Shown: positions 8,701-16,636 of the stretch, piece by piece
How the letters are laid out: every line of letters starts with the position of its first letter
Position numbering within the stretch: the first letter of the stretch is position 1
DNA from: Bdellovibrio sp. ArHS
Lineage (GTDB): Bacteria; Bdellovibrionota; Bdellovibrionia; Bdellovibrionales; Bdellovibrionaceae
NCBI RefSeq assembly: GCF_000786105.1
Contig: NZ_JTEV01000019.1
Span: 94,963-158,962 of the forward strand
Length of the DNA stretch: 64,000 nt
Direction of reading: 5' to 3'
Made by a program: the position numbers and the translations under genes
The notes under the pieces: model-generated
What the model was told of the DNA's origin: nothing
The model's database searches: none
The model's input: the letters and a program-made list of their open reading frames with translations, nothing else

Positions 8701-9818
8701 CTTTGGCGCTGACGCGAATTCTTGTGGCAATATGTTTCCTTGCGACGGTGACGACAGAATCTATGGCGTCGACGGCAGCGGATACTATTGCCAAAGACTT
8801 TGAGGCTCAGAAGAAGAATATTGAGGACGCAGAACTTAAACAGCGCCAGGTTCTTTCAGCTCTTTACCAATTGAACAAAAAAATTAAAAAGATTGTCACC
8901 GAGAAAGGCGACCTATCCCAGCAGCGCGCGTTTCTTGAGGTGAATATTCGCAACCTCACGCAAAAAGTCGAGGAACTTGATCAGCGTTCGCGATCGCAGA
9001 AGGCTCTTTTGGCTGAAAGGCTACGAGCTATCTATAAGCTGGGCGGCCCTTCAGTGGCTCGATTTCTATTTTCTTCAGACAGCTCAGCCTCTTTGGAAAG
9101 AAATTTGAAAATCTTGGGGATCGTGGCGGCGCGGGATCTGGATCTTATCAAAAATTATGGTCGGGATCTTAAAGAGCTACAGAATAAAAAACAAATGCTG
9201 GCCCAGCGATTAGACAGTTTAAGAGCGATTGAAAATAAAATCCTGGCTCAGGAAAAACAGTTTCGCAAAGAACAGGATCTGAAAGGGCGCCTTCTTGACG
9301 GCATTCGCAAGAACAAACTTTTTGCGATCAATAAAATCAATGGTCTTCGGGAAAAGTCCTTGCAGTACAATATTGACGACGCTGGACTTTTTGATCTTCT
9401 TTTTAAACCATCATTCGCCGATCACAAAGGAGCTTTGCCTCAACCTCTTTCCGGCGTCGTGACACAAAAATTTGGACTTATGAAAGGGGAAGATCACCCC
9501 TATACTATATCGCACAAAGGAATTTTTATTTCTGCGGCAAAAGGCAGTCCTATTAAATCAGTTTTTGAAGGACGTATTTCATATGTTGGCGAACTGCCCG
9601 GCTTCGGCAAGACGGTGATCGTGGATCATGGCGACCATTATTACACCGTCTATGCGCATGCCGAAGAAGTGAAGGTGAATTTGGGTGATGAAATCACTCA
9701 GTCACAAGTGCTCGCACAGGTGGGTGAAGCTGCCCGCGAAGGCAACCCTGGATTGTATTTCGAAATTAGACATTTTTCCGAACCCTACGACCCGCAGCAG
9801 TGGATGAAAGGACTCTAA
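8697..9818 (+). CDS. EnvC-like periplasmic coiled-coil protein with degenerate LytM (M23) domain
   Basis: A 373-residue exported protein: signal peptide (to about residue 25), long coiled coil (about 30-225), then a LytM domain (about 245-373). LytM metal ligands are degraded: the HxGxD position reads HKGIFI (Asp replaced by Phe), and the usual HLHFE reads GLYFEIRH, losing the first His of HxH. This is the pattern of E. coli EnvC, which does not cut peptidoglycan itself but activates amidases when FtsEX signals. The GTG start overlaps the ftsX stop (GTGA). Function as an FtsEX-controlled amidase activator is a strong inference. Confidence 0.85.
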   Translation: MTLALTRILVAICFLATVTTESMASTAADTIAKDFEAQKKNIEDAELKQRQVLSALYQLNKKIKKIVTEKGDLSQQRAFLEVNIRNLTQKVEELDQRSRSQKALLAERLRAIYKLGGPSVARFLFSSDSSASLERNLKILGIVAARDLDLIKNYGRDLKELQNKKQMLAQRLDSLRAIENKILAQEKQFRKEQDLKGRLLDGIRKNKLFAINKINGLREKSLQYNIDDAGLFDLLFKPSFADHKGALPQPLSGVVTQKFGLMKGEDHPYTISHKGIFISAAKGSPIKSVFEGRISYVGELPGFGKTVIVDHGDHYYTVYAHAEEVKVNLGDEITQSQVLAQVGEAAREGNPGLYFEIRHFSEPYDPQQWMKGL

Positions 9819-9824
9819 AACACT

Positions 9825-11204
9825 ATGCAATCATTGAAACGCTACTGGAAAACCTACATCCTGGGATTCGCTCTTTTGCTGACTCTCTTTATAATGGCCG
9901 AGACGGGCTTTCAGATTCGAGCCTTCGCACAAGAGCGATACGCTGATCTTCAGAATTTCTCGAAGGTTCTTAATCTGATCCAACAGTACTACGTCGAGCC
10001 CGTTGATACCAAGAAGCTGGTTTATGGCGCTATTAAAGGAATGTTGCGAGAGTTGGATCCGCATACGAACTTCATGCCTCCGGATATTTTCAAAGACTTT
10101 GAAACCGAGACCAGCGGTGAATTCGGTGGTCTAGGAATTGAGATCTCTATTCAGAACGGTGTTTTGACAATTATTTCACCCATTGAAGACGCTCCTGCTT
10201 GGGAAGCCGGTATCAAAGCGGGTGATAAAGTCATAGCAGTCGATGGTCATAGCACGAAAGGTGTGAGCCTGGTCGAAGCCTCGCAATTAATGCGCGGCAA
10301 ACGGGGCAGTAAAGTCATCCTTCGTGTCGTTCGTGATGGCGAAGATAAACCACGCGATATCACTGTGACGCGAGGAAGTGTTAAAATCAAATCTGTAAAA
10401 TACACAGATTTAGGCGATGGTTTTGCTTATGTGAAAATCACGAGCTTTATTGAGAACACCGCGAAGGATCTGCAAAAAGCGATTGAAAAGCACATGAAAG
10501 AAAACAATGGAAACACGGCGGGCCTTTTGATTGACCTGCGCAGAAATCCTGGCGGTCTTTTGGATCAAGCCGTTAAAGTTAGCGATATGTTTCTTAAAGA
10601 AGGAACGATCGTTAGTACGATCGGACGCAATAAAAACGATAAAGAGGTGGCTGTCGCAACTCGCCGCGGACAATACACAAACTTCCCGGTTGTGATTCTT
10701 GTGAATGAATACACGGCCAGTGCGAGTGAAATTGTTTCGGGGGCTTTACAAGACAACAAGCGAGCATTGATCGTCGGTCAAAGAACGTTTGGCAAAGGTT
10801 CTGTTCAGTCTGTGATTAAGCTTGGCGATGGCAGCGGCTTGAAGTTGACGGTAGCACGTTACTACACTCCAAGTGGTATTTCCATTCAGGCAGAGGGCAT
10901 TCATCCTGATATTGAAATCGATGACGTCGATCCGGAAGCATTTTCCAAAGCGGTCGTAAAATCTCCAACGACACGTGAAGGAGATATCGCGGGACACTTG
11001 AAAGGTGATCGAGAAAAAGCGGCTGAAAAACTTGACACAAAACAAAGTGCTGAAGAAGGCGCATTGGCTTGGTGGAAAGATGTAGGTTCAAAGAAGGAAG
11101 AAAAGTTGTCGCCACGCGAACAAATTTTCAAAAGAGATTATCAAGCATATCAGGCATTTAGCTATCTTAAAGCATGGGGCACATTGAAGGCCTTGACGCG
11201 CTAG
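9825..11204 (+). CDS. C-terminal processing protease (Ctp, peptidase family S41)
   Basis: A 459-residue membrane-anchored periplasmic serine protease. After a signal anchor (residues 12-30) come the S41 N-terminal helices, a PDZ domain (about 85-170; GLGIEISIQNG, GIKAGDKVIAVDG) and the catalytic domain with Ser299 (TASASE) and Lys324 (FGKGS), spaced 25 residues as in CtpA/Prc. The C-terminal tail is charged. It begins 6 bp after the EnvC-like gene, so it is probably in the ftsEX operon; Ctp enzymes often trim peptidoglycan hydrolases, which fits, but the substrate is unknown. Confidence 0.93.
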   Translation: MQSLKRYWKTYILGFALLLTLFIMAETGFQIRAFAQERYADLQNFSKVLNLIQQYYVEPVDTKKLVYGAIKGMLRELDPHTNFMPPDIFKDFETETSGEFGGLGIEISIQNGVLTIISPIEDAPAWEAGIKAGDKVIAVDGHSTKGVSLVEASQLMRGKRGSKVILRVVRDGEDKPRDITVTRGSVKIKSVKYTDLGDGFAYVKITSFIENTAKDLQKAIEKHMKENNGNTAGLLIDLRRNPGGLLDQAVKVSDMFLKEGTIVSTIGRNKNDKEVAVATRRGQYTNFPVVILVNEYTASASEIVSGALQDNKRALIVGQRTFGKGSVQSVIKLGDGSGLKLTVARYYTPSGISIQAEGIHPDIEIDDVDPEAFSKAVVKSPTTREGDIAGHLKGDREKAAEKLDTKQSAEEGALAWWKDVGSKKEEKLSPREQIFKRDYQAYQAFSYLKAWGTLKALTR

Positions 11205-11275
11205 TTATTGCTTCTGATGTTTAGAGGCCCTACTCTACGCCCACAGCAAAATGTGGCAGGCAGAGGGGGCCTTTC

Positions 11276-11839
11276 ATGTTGAAGGTGATGACTTCAATTC
11301 TATTATTTACTTCCATAGCATCTGCAGAATACGTGGGTTTCTCGCGTGGAAACGAACTGTCAGCGACGCCTATTTCTGGCACCGTGCGAGTTATTTGCAG
11401 CGGTTTTAATGGCAGCGGCTCGGCAGTTTACACTTGTCGTGACACAGCTTTGAATCCCGCAGCTTATGATTATTTCGTCGGACCTCAAGACTCCAGAACC
11501 GATCGAGTCGAACTAACAGCAACGCATGCCGACGGCTCGACACGCTCTAAAACTATGGAATACGATGGTTACCGAGGAAAAAGCAAAGAGGCTTTCAATC
11601 TTTGGATCTCTACTATTTTTCAGAAGCCGCTCTTGGAGACCGGAAGAAATACAATTCGGTTCCGCGTATTTAGTCGAAATATTCAGCCAATGGCAGAAGG
11701 CACATTCATCGCTACAGTTAAACGAGATGCCGCCCGCCAATGTCCCACGGCTCAGTATACATCTTCTGATATTAATGACTGCAGCTCGCAGTATTCTATC
11801 TGTCAAAGATACTTTGAAGAGTACAATAACTGTCAATAG
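11276..11839 (+). CDS. Exported protein with Cys-rich C-terminus, unknown function
   Basis: A 187-residue protein with a short signal peptide (MLKVMTSILLFTSIASA) and a beta-rich body. The last 35 residues hold four Cys (CPTAQ, NDCSSQYSICQ, NNCQ) in addition to two near the start of the mature protein, suggesting disulfides. I recognise no domain. A GGGGG tract lies upstream of the ATG. It follows the ctp gene by 72 bp but probably has its own expression, since the gap holds an imperfect inverted repeat (AGGCCC near 11223 and GGGCCT near 11267). Confidence 0.65.
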   Translation: MLKVMTSILLFTSIASAEYVGFSRGNELSATPISGTVRVICSGFNGSGSAVYTCRDTALNPAAYDYFVGPQDSRTDRVELTATHADGSTRSKTMEYDGYRGKSKEAFNLWISTIFQKPLLETGRNTIRFRVFSRNIQPMAEGTFIATVKRDAARQCPTAQYTSSDINDCSSQYSICQRYFEEYNNCQ

Positions 11840-11845
11840 ATTCAA

Positions 11846-12049
11846 CTATTGGCAGTTTATTGAAAGCTCAGTTCCCGCAATTTCGATGTAAGTATTCATA
11901 ACTTCACTTTCGGTGAAGAAGCTCTGTCCATCGGACTCGCTCAATCGAAATTCTTTTAAGCTCACCAAGAAGGCGACGATTTCAACATCTTCAACTGTGG
12001 CGCAGTTTTTATTGCCGACGATTGCTGTCGAGGCAGGGGAGGGACGCTT
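11846..12049 (-). pseudogene. Start-less coding remnant (C-terminal fragment)
   Basis: An open frame of 67 residues runs leftward to a TAG at 11846-11848. It has normal-looking amino acid composition (for example ATVEDVEIVAFLVSLKEF and TESEVMNTYIEIAG) but no ATG with a ribosome site; a TAG at 12050-12052 closes it upstream and a terminator lies just beyond. The VEDVEIVAFLVSL stretch is reminiscent of the last helix of cytochrome c domains (IVAFLxSL), but no haem motif is present. I read it as the tail of a lost gene; a short gene starting at an internal TTG or GTG is the alternative. Confidence 0.4.
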
Positions 12050-12071
12050 CTAAATATCTTATCGGGAAAAT

Positions 12072-12101
12072 AAAAAAGGCCCCCTTGTGGGAGCCTTTTT
12101 G
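12072..12101 (-). terminator. Terminator of tig
   Basis: On the minus strand a stem AAAAAGGCTCCC pairs (with one wobble) with GGGGGCCTTTTTT around a four-base loop and ends in a U tract. It is 22 bp past the trigger factor stop and can act in both directions. Confidence 0.75.
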
Positions 12102-12122
12102 CCTTTAAGAAAGGTGGGAAGC

Positions 12123-13436
12123 TTAGTTGCCTTCTTCTTTCAAAGAACCAGCTGGAACTTCCTTGATTTTTACAGTCTTTTTCAAGAAATCGATCACTTT
12201 TTCTTCAGTGATCATGTAAGTCAAACGGCTTGCTTGCTCTGGACGACCGTAGAATTCACGGATGCGTGATTCTTCGATATTCGTTTGTTGAGCGTATTCC
12301 TGAAATTTCGCATCAAGATCTTCTTTTTTCGCGAACAAGTCATGCTTCTTAGCGATCGCATCCACTAGGAAAGAAGACTGAATCATTTCCGCCGCTGTTT
12401 TTTCGAAGTCGCTGTCCCATTTATCAACATAAGAAGCGAAATCGTTAGGGCCCATGCCTTGTTCAGTCATGCGCTTTTTGAAGTCTTCAACCAAAGAAGC
12501 CTTTTGTTCTTTAAGCAAAGAAGGAGGAACTTCCACTGGATTTTCTTTAACAAGCTTTTTCAACATACGATTTTTGAAAGCGTCGTCGATACGTTTTTGT
12601 TCAGTTTGCTCTAAGTCCTCAGTGATCGTCTTTTTCAAAGCAGCCAAATCACTTGGGCCGCCCAAAGATTTAATGAATTCGTCATTGAGCTCAGGCAAAA
12701 CTTTCGCTTTGATCTCGTTCAAAGTCACTTTGAACTCAACCGGCTTACCAGCAAGATCTGCGGAGTGGTATGGATCTGGGAATTTCAAAGAAAGAGTTTT
12801 AGTTTCTCCTGCTTTCATTCCGACGATACCTTCTTCAAAACCTTCAATGAATTGTTTTGCGCCCAATTCAAGGTGGTGGTTTGTTCCAGAACCGTTTTCC
12901 AAAGGTGCGCCGCCCATGAAGCCTTCGAAATTGATAACGGCGATATCGCCCATTTTTACGGCGCGACCTTCAGTAACAGTTTCGAAAGTAGCACGTGAAG
13001 AACGGATGTTTTCTAAAACCTGATCAACCTTAGAGTTATCAAGTTCGAACTTTTCCTTTTCAACTTCCAAACCTTCGTATTTTTTCAAGTTGATCTCGGG
13101 GCGCACGTCAAAGTTTGCAGAGAAAGAAAAATCTTTGTTTTCAGTTGGGTCGGCAAATTCAAACTCAGGGTAGCTGATGGGCTCAAGCTTGTGTTCGTCC
13201 AAAGCCATCGCGTAGTGTTTTTGGACAAGTTCTTGAACGACGTCTTGTTTAACACGGTCGCCATAGATGCTTTTGATTGTTGCCAAAGGTGCTTTACCTT
13301 TGCGGAATCCCTTGATCGTTACGTCCTTTTGGATGCCAGAGTAAATTTTATTGAAAGCTGATGCCACGGCAGCCGCAGGCACTTCGATGCTCAATTTGCG
13401 GGAAAGATTAGAGACTTTTTCTACATTCGATTTCAT
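12123..13436 (-). CDS. tig: Trigger factor, ribosome-associated chaperone and prolyl isomerase
   Basis: A 437-residue cytoplasmic chaperone that meets nascent chains at the ribosome exit. The ribosome-binding loop is seen as TIKGFRKGKAP (about residues 38-48), then the FKBP-type isomerase domain (about 160-245; GDIAVINFEGFMGG) and the helical C-terminal arms. AGGAGAAA lies before the ATG. In many genomes tig is immediately followed by clpP-clpX; here it is inverted and about 9 kb away from them. Confidence 0.95.
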   Translation of the reverse strand: MKSNVEKVSNLSRKLSIEVPAAAVASAFNKIYSGIQKDVTIKGFRKGKAPLATIKSIYGDRVKQDVVQELVQKHYAMALDEHKLEPISYPEFEFADPTENKDFSFSANFDVRPEINLKKYEGLEVEKEKFELDNSKVDQVLENIRSSRATFETVTEGRAVKMGDIAVINFEGFMGGAPLENGSGTNHHLELGAKQFIEGFEEGIVGMKAGETKTLSLKFPDPYHSADLAGKPVEFKVTLNEIKAKVLPELNDEFIKSLGGPSDLAALKKTITEDLEQTEQKRIDDAFKNRMLKKLVKENPVEVPPSLLKEQKASLVEDFKKRMTEQGMGPNDFASYVDKWDSDFEKTAAEMIQSSFLVDAIAKKHDLFAKKEDLDAKFQEYAQQTNIEESRIREFYGRPEQASRLTYMITEEKVIDFLKKTVKIKEVPAGSLKEEGN

Positions 13437-13511
13437 GTCTTTTTCTCCTAATATAAAACCGATGGATATTAGAAGAGTCCCTGACTGAAGGCAACGCTAT
13501 CGCGCCGCGTA

Positions 13512-14417
13512 ATGCCTATATTTCCGAGGTCAGCGACACTCTTAGAACGTATGAAGCAAGAGATTCACTTTGTGACCGGAAAAGGGGGCGTGGGAAAGTC
13601 CGTTATCGCCGCGGCCCTGGCTCTTAAGAAAAGTCGAGAAGGCAAGAAGGTCCTTTTAGTGGAGCTGGGGGATCAAAGTTTTTACAAAGACTTTTTTGAC
13701 CTTGCCGAGATCACCTTTAAGCCGACTGAAATCAAAAAGAATTTGTCTGTCGCACTGTGGACCGGAGAAGCCTGTTTGCAGGAATACGCGCGCCACCTTA
13801 TCAAGGTCGAGAGCCTGGCAAAATTATTCTTCGAAAATGCCGTTATGAGGGCTTTCATCAATGTGGCTCCCGGTCTTCCCGAGTTGGCCATTTTGGGTAA
13901 GGTCACTAGCAGTCCTCGCCAGCACGGCCCGCCTTTGCCCTATGATGTTTTGGTTGTTGATGCTTTCGCAACAGGCCACTTTCTGGCGCTTTTGGAAGCT
14001 CCCAAGGGAATGGCGCAGGCAGTGCAGTTCGGTCCCATGGGCGAACAAAGTCGCAGCATCGATGCGTGTTTACGAAACCAGGATCTTTGCAAGTATCATA
14101 TCGTCACGCTGCCTGAGGAACTTCCCGTAAAGGAAGCCACAGAGCTTATGCAAAGACTTCAGGCAGAGTTTTCAATCGCCGCCAATCTAATTGTAAATAA
14201 GATGATTCAAACTTCAGTATCTGATGAAGAGTTGAAGGCCACGCAAAACGAAAATTCTGACTTAGCAAAATTCGCTGAATATCTAGAGCATCAAATCGTG
14301 CATCAAAGAGATATGTGGAACAAGGCCCAAGAAAAAGCCACTACGATGAAAGCGATTCCGCTGTACTTTGAAACAGATGCTTGGGCGTTGGTTGAAAAAG
14401 TGGGAGACGTTTTATGA
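13512..14417 (+). CDS. ArsA/Get3-like ATPase, first of a coupled pair (BagA-like)
   Basis: A 301-residue SIMIBI-class ATPase with the full deviant Walker A GKGGVGKS (signature Lys present) and a DAFATGH switch resembling the ArsA DTAPTGH motif. It lacks the Cys triad of arsenite-pump ArsA. No good ribosome site precedes ATG 13512; ATG 13551 (starting MKQEIHF) would put the P-loop near residue 10 and is equally possible. The stop overlaps the next gene's ATG by 4 bp. The arrangement recalls the mycobacterial Rv3679-Rv3680 (BagA-BagB) pair. A heteromeric ATPase is likely; arsenic transport is not supported, as no ArsB is nearby. Confidence 0.82.
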   Translation: MPIFPRSATLLERMKQEIHFVTGKGGVGKSVIAAALALKKSREGKKVLLVELGDQSFYKDFFDLAEITFKPTEIKKNLSVALWTGEACLQEYARHLIKVESLAKLFFENAVMRAFINVAPGLPELAILGKVTSSPRQHGPPLPYDVLVVDAFATGHFLALLEAPKGMAQAVQFGPMGEQSRSIDACLRNQDLCKYHIVTLPEELPVKEATELMQRLQAEFSIAANLIVNKMIQTSVSDEELKATQNENSDLAKFAEYLEHQIVHQRDMWNKAQEKATTMKAIPLYFETDAWALVEKVGDVL

Positions 14418-15493
14418 GTCTCGATATTTTCAATAACACGCAAGTTTTGATTTGTGTCGGCAGTGGAGGCGTAGGAAAAACGACCGTTGCGGCTTCGTTG
14501 GCCGTGATCGCCGCGAAAGAAGGAAAAAAGGTTTTAGTCCTGACCATCGATCCGGCTAAGCGGTTGGCGCAGACTCTAGGTATTGAAGGCACCAAAGACA
14601 TCACACGCGTGCCTAACCAAAACTTCAAGGGGGAAATCTATGCCTCCGTCATCGATCACAAAAAAACTTTTGATGACTTTGTCGCCCGCGCGGCAAAAAG
14701 AAGCGAAGCTGTTCAGAAGATTTATAAGAATCGACTGTATCAACAGCTTTCAACCAACTTAAGTGGTTCACAAGAATTTACCGCTCTGGAAAAATTGTAT
14801 TCCGTCTATGAATCAAAAGAATTTGATCTGATCATCTTGGACACACCTCCGACGAAACACGCCATTGATTTTCTTCAGGCGCCGCAGAAGTTGTCAGCGC
14901 TTTTCCACGAAGGCGTGGCGAAATGGTTCCGCGATCCCGAAGGAAAAAAATCAGGTTTCTTGGGCCAGCTTTTGCAAACGGGCACTCGACAGGTTTTAAA
15001 GATACTTGAAACCCTTACAGGCTCAAATTTCATTCGCGAGTTGGGCGACTTCTTTCTGAATATAGAACAATGGCAGGGCCAGCTACTGAAGCGCACCGTA
15101 GATGTGCATCGCATGCTGGTCTCGCCAACCACGCACTTCTGTCTGGTGACGGCCTTTGATCAGGCAAAGCTGAAAGAAGCAGAGTATTTTTCACGAGAGA
15201 TAAAAAAAGGCGGATATCACCTGACCACCGTTGTGTTAAATCGGGTCTTTCCATATTGGCTGGACCTCCGTTCGGCACAGCAGGATCAAAAAGGTCATGA
15301 AGAACTCCTGCGCTTGTACTCGCAAATGCGAAGCTACTACAATCAGAAAGAAGTTCTTTATTCGAAGTTCGAAGCAACTATCAAAAAGGACGCACGAGTT
15401 TTTCGCATTCCAGATCTGGTCAAGGATATATCTGACCTGACGGGGCTGGAAGAACTCAGCACGTTGATCGTCGAAGGGGAAAAGAAGCCATGA
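14414..15493 (+). CDS. ArsA/Get3-like ATPase, second of a coupled pair (BagB-like)
   Basis: A 359-residue paralogue of the preceding ATPase. Its P-loop reads GSGGVGKT, so the signature Lys that reaches across the dimer in this class is replaced by Ser. The following VLTIDPAKRLAQTLGI and the switch DTPPTKHAIDF are typical of the GSGGVGKT branch. It overlaps the genes on both sides by 4 bp. Pairing a subunit with the signature Lys and one without suggests an asymmetric heterodimer. Client proteins or ligands are unknown. Confidence 0.85.
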   Translation: MSLDIFNNTQVLICVGSGGVGKTTVAASLAVIAAKEGKKVLVLTIDPAKRLAQTLGIEGTKDITRVPNQNFKGEIYASVIDHKKTFDDFVARAAKRSEAVQKIYKNRLYQQLSTNLSGSQEFTALEKLYSVYESKEFDLIILDTPPTKHAIDFLQAPQKLSALFHEGVAKWFRDPEGKKSGFLGQLLQTGTRQVLKILETLTGSNFIRELGDFFLNIEQWQGQLLKRTVDVHRMLVSPTTHFCLVTAFDQAKLKEAEYFSREIKKGGYHLTTVVLNRVFPYWLDLRSAQQDQKGHEELLRLYSQMRSYYNQKEVLYSKFEATIKKDARVFRIPDLVKDISDLTGLEELSTLIVEGEKKP

Positions 15494-16614
15494 AAAAGTA
15501 TTTGATCCTTTTGCCAATCGTCCTTGGTGGTTGCGCCACTTTGCTCGGACAGCGTCCGGCGACTGAGGCAGAACAAGCCGCGCTCCTTGCAAAAAAAGCC
15601 GCAGAGGAAGCGGAAATTAAGAACGCGGAAAAAGTTTTGGAAATAGGCCGCTTTAAAGAAGCGCAAATTCTTTTTAAGGATTTCTACGGACGTCATCAAC
15701 AATCATCATATTATCAAGCAGCTCGTCTTGGTGAAGCCGATGCTCTGCATGGCATGGAAGAGTACCAAAAAGCGGCGGCCTTGTACCGCGACATTTATCT
15801 GCGGACGATTCAAGAACAACCCGATATTGCCGCTTTAGCTCTTTATAAAATGTCTTTTACGTATGAGGCTTTGGGCGAAGATGACAAAACAATTGCCGCC
15901 CTTCTCGATGCAAAAAAATTAAGTGACCAACTGCCTGTCGAAGTTGCTGAGGCGGAAATTCCGGCCCGCTTGGCAGCCATTTACGGTCGTCAGGGACGCG
16001 AGCAAGAAGCTGTAGATTATTTGGGACAAGCAGATAAGGGTGTTGCGAAGGTGATGCAGCAACAACGCACACAGGTTCAGCCAGGGTGGTTAGCGAAAAC
16101 CTATTTCCAAATGGGATTGGTTTCGACAAATCAACTTTCGGAACAGAATTTTTCTGACTTTGCGCAAGGGCAAAGATGGATTCAAGTGTATTTGTTCAAA
16201 GCGATGAAACAGGATGACGAAACGTGGTCAGCCCGCGCCCAGGAAGAGCTCCAAAAAATCTATCGCGATCTTTTTACTCAAGTTGAGTCATCGCAGAATC
16301 GTGACATGCAAAGTCGCATGGGTGGGGACCTTTTGGATCTGATGGATCAGGCAGAACTCTACAAACCCATTCTTGGCCAAAAAGAAACTTCATATGAGAA
16401 AAGCTTCTTTTCGTATCTAGTGGAAGTTAGAAAGAAATTAGACAAGGTCTTATATGGCAGCGGTGAAACAATGTCGTTGACCGAAGAGTCGCAACGTCTG
16501 AACAGCATTAAGCGGGCCGGCCGAGTCAAAGCGGACTCGCTCTTGCCAGAGGAGAAGAAGTCGCCTATACCTCTTCCTCCCAAAGTTGTCCCCGAAGAAG
16601 ATCCCAATCTGTAG
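15490..16614 (+). CDS. TPR-repeat lipoprotein coupled to the ArsA-like pair
   Basis: A 374-residue lipoprotein: signal MKKYLILLPIVLGGC with lipobox LGGC (Cys15), then an Ala/Glu-rich helix and several tetratricopeptide-like helical pairs (about residues 45-260) such as YYQAARLGEADALHGMEEYQKAAALYRDI. The C-terminus is proline-rich and charged. Its ATG overlaps the preceding stop, tying it to the two ATPases. It should sit on the periplasmic face of a membrane, so direct contact with cytoplasmic ATPases would need a partner; the coupling is the evidence for a shared role. Confidence 0.8.
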   Translation: MKKYLILLPIVLGGCATLLGQRPATEAEQAALLAKKAAEEAEIKNAEKVLEIGRFKEAQILFKDFYGRHQQSSYYQAARLGEADALHGMEEYQKAAALYRDIYLRTIQEQPDIAALALYKMSFTYEALGEDDKTIAALLDAKKLSDQLPVEVAEAEIPARLAAIYGRQGREQEAVDYLGQADKGVAKVMQQQRTQVQPGWLAKTYFQMGLVSTNQLSEQNFSDFAQGQRWIQVYLFKAMKQDDETWSARAQEELQKIYRDLFTQVESSQNRDMQSRMGGDLLDLMDQAELYKPILGQKETSYEKSFFSYLVEVRKKLDKVLYGSGETMSLTEESQRLNSIKRAGRVKADSLLPEEKKSPIPLPPKVVPEEDPNL

Positions 16615-16636
16615 GAATAAGATCGAAGGAGAATCC

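Noticed and set aside
8697..9818. Active M23 endopeptidase
   Set aside because: Two metal ligands of the LytM domain are substituted, as in EnvC.
13512..14417. Arsenite efflux ATPase
   Set aside because: No ArsB, ArsR or ArsC nearby and no Cys triad; the paralogous pair fits the Get3/BagA-like group better.
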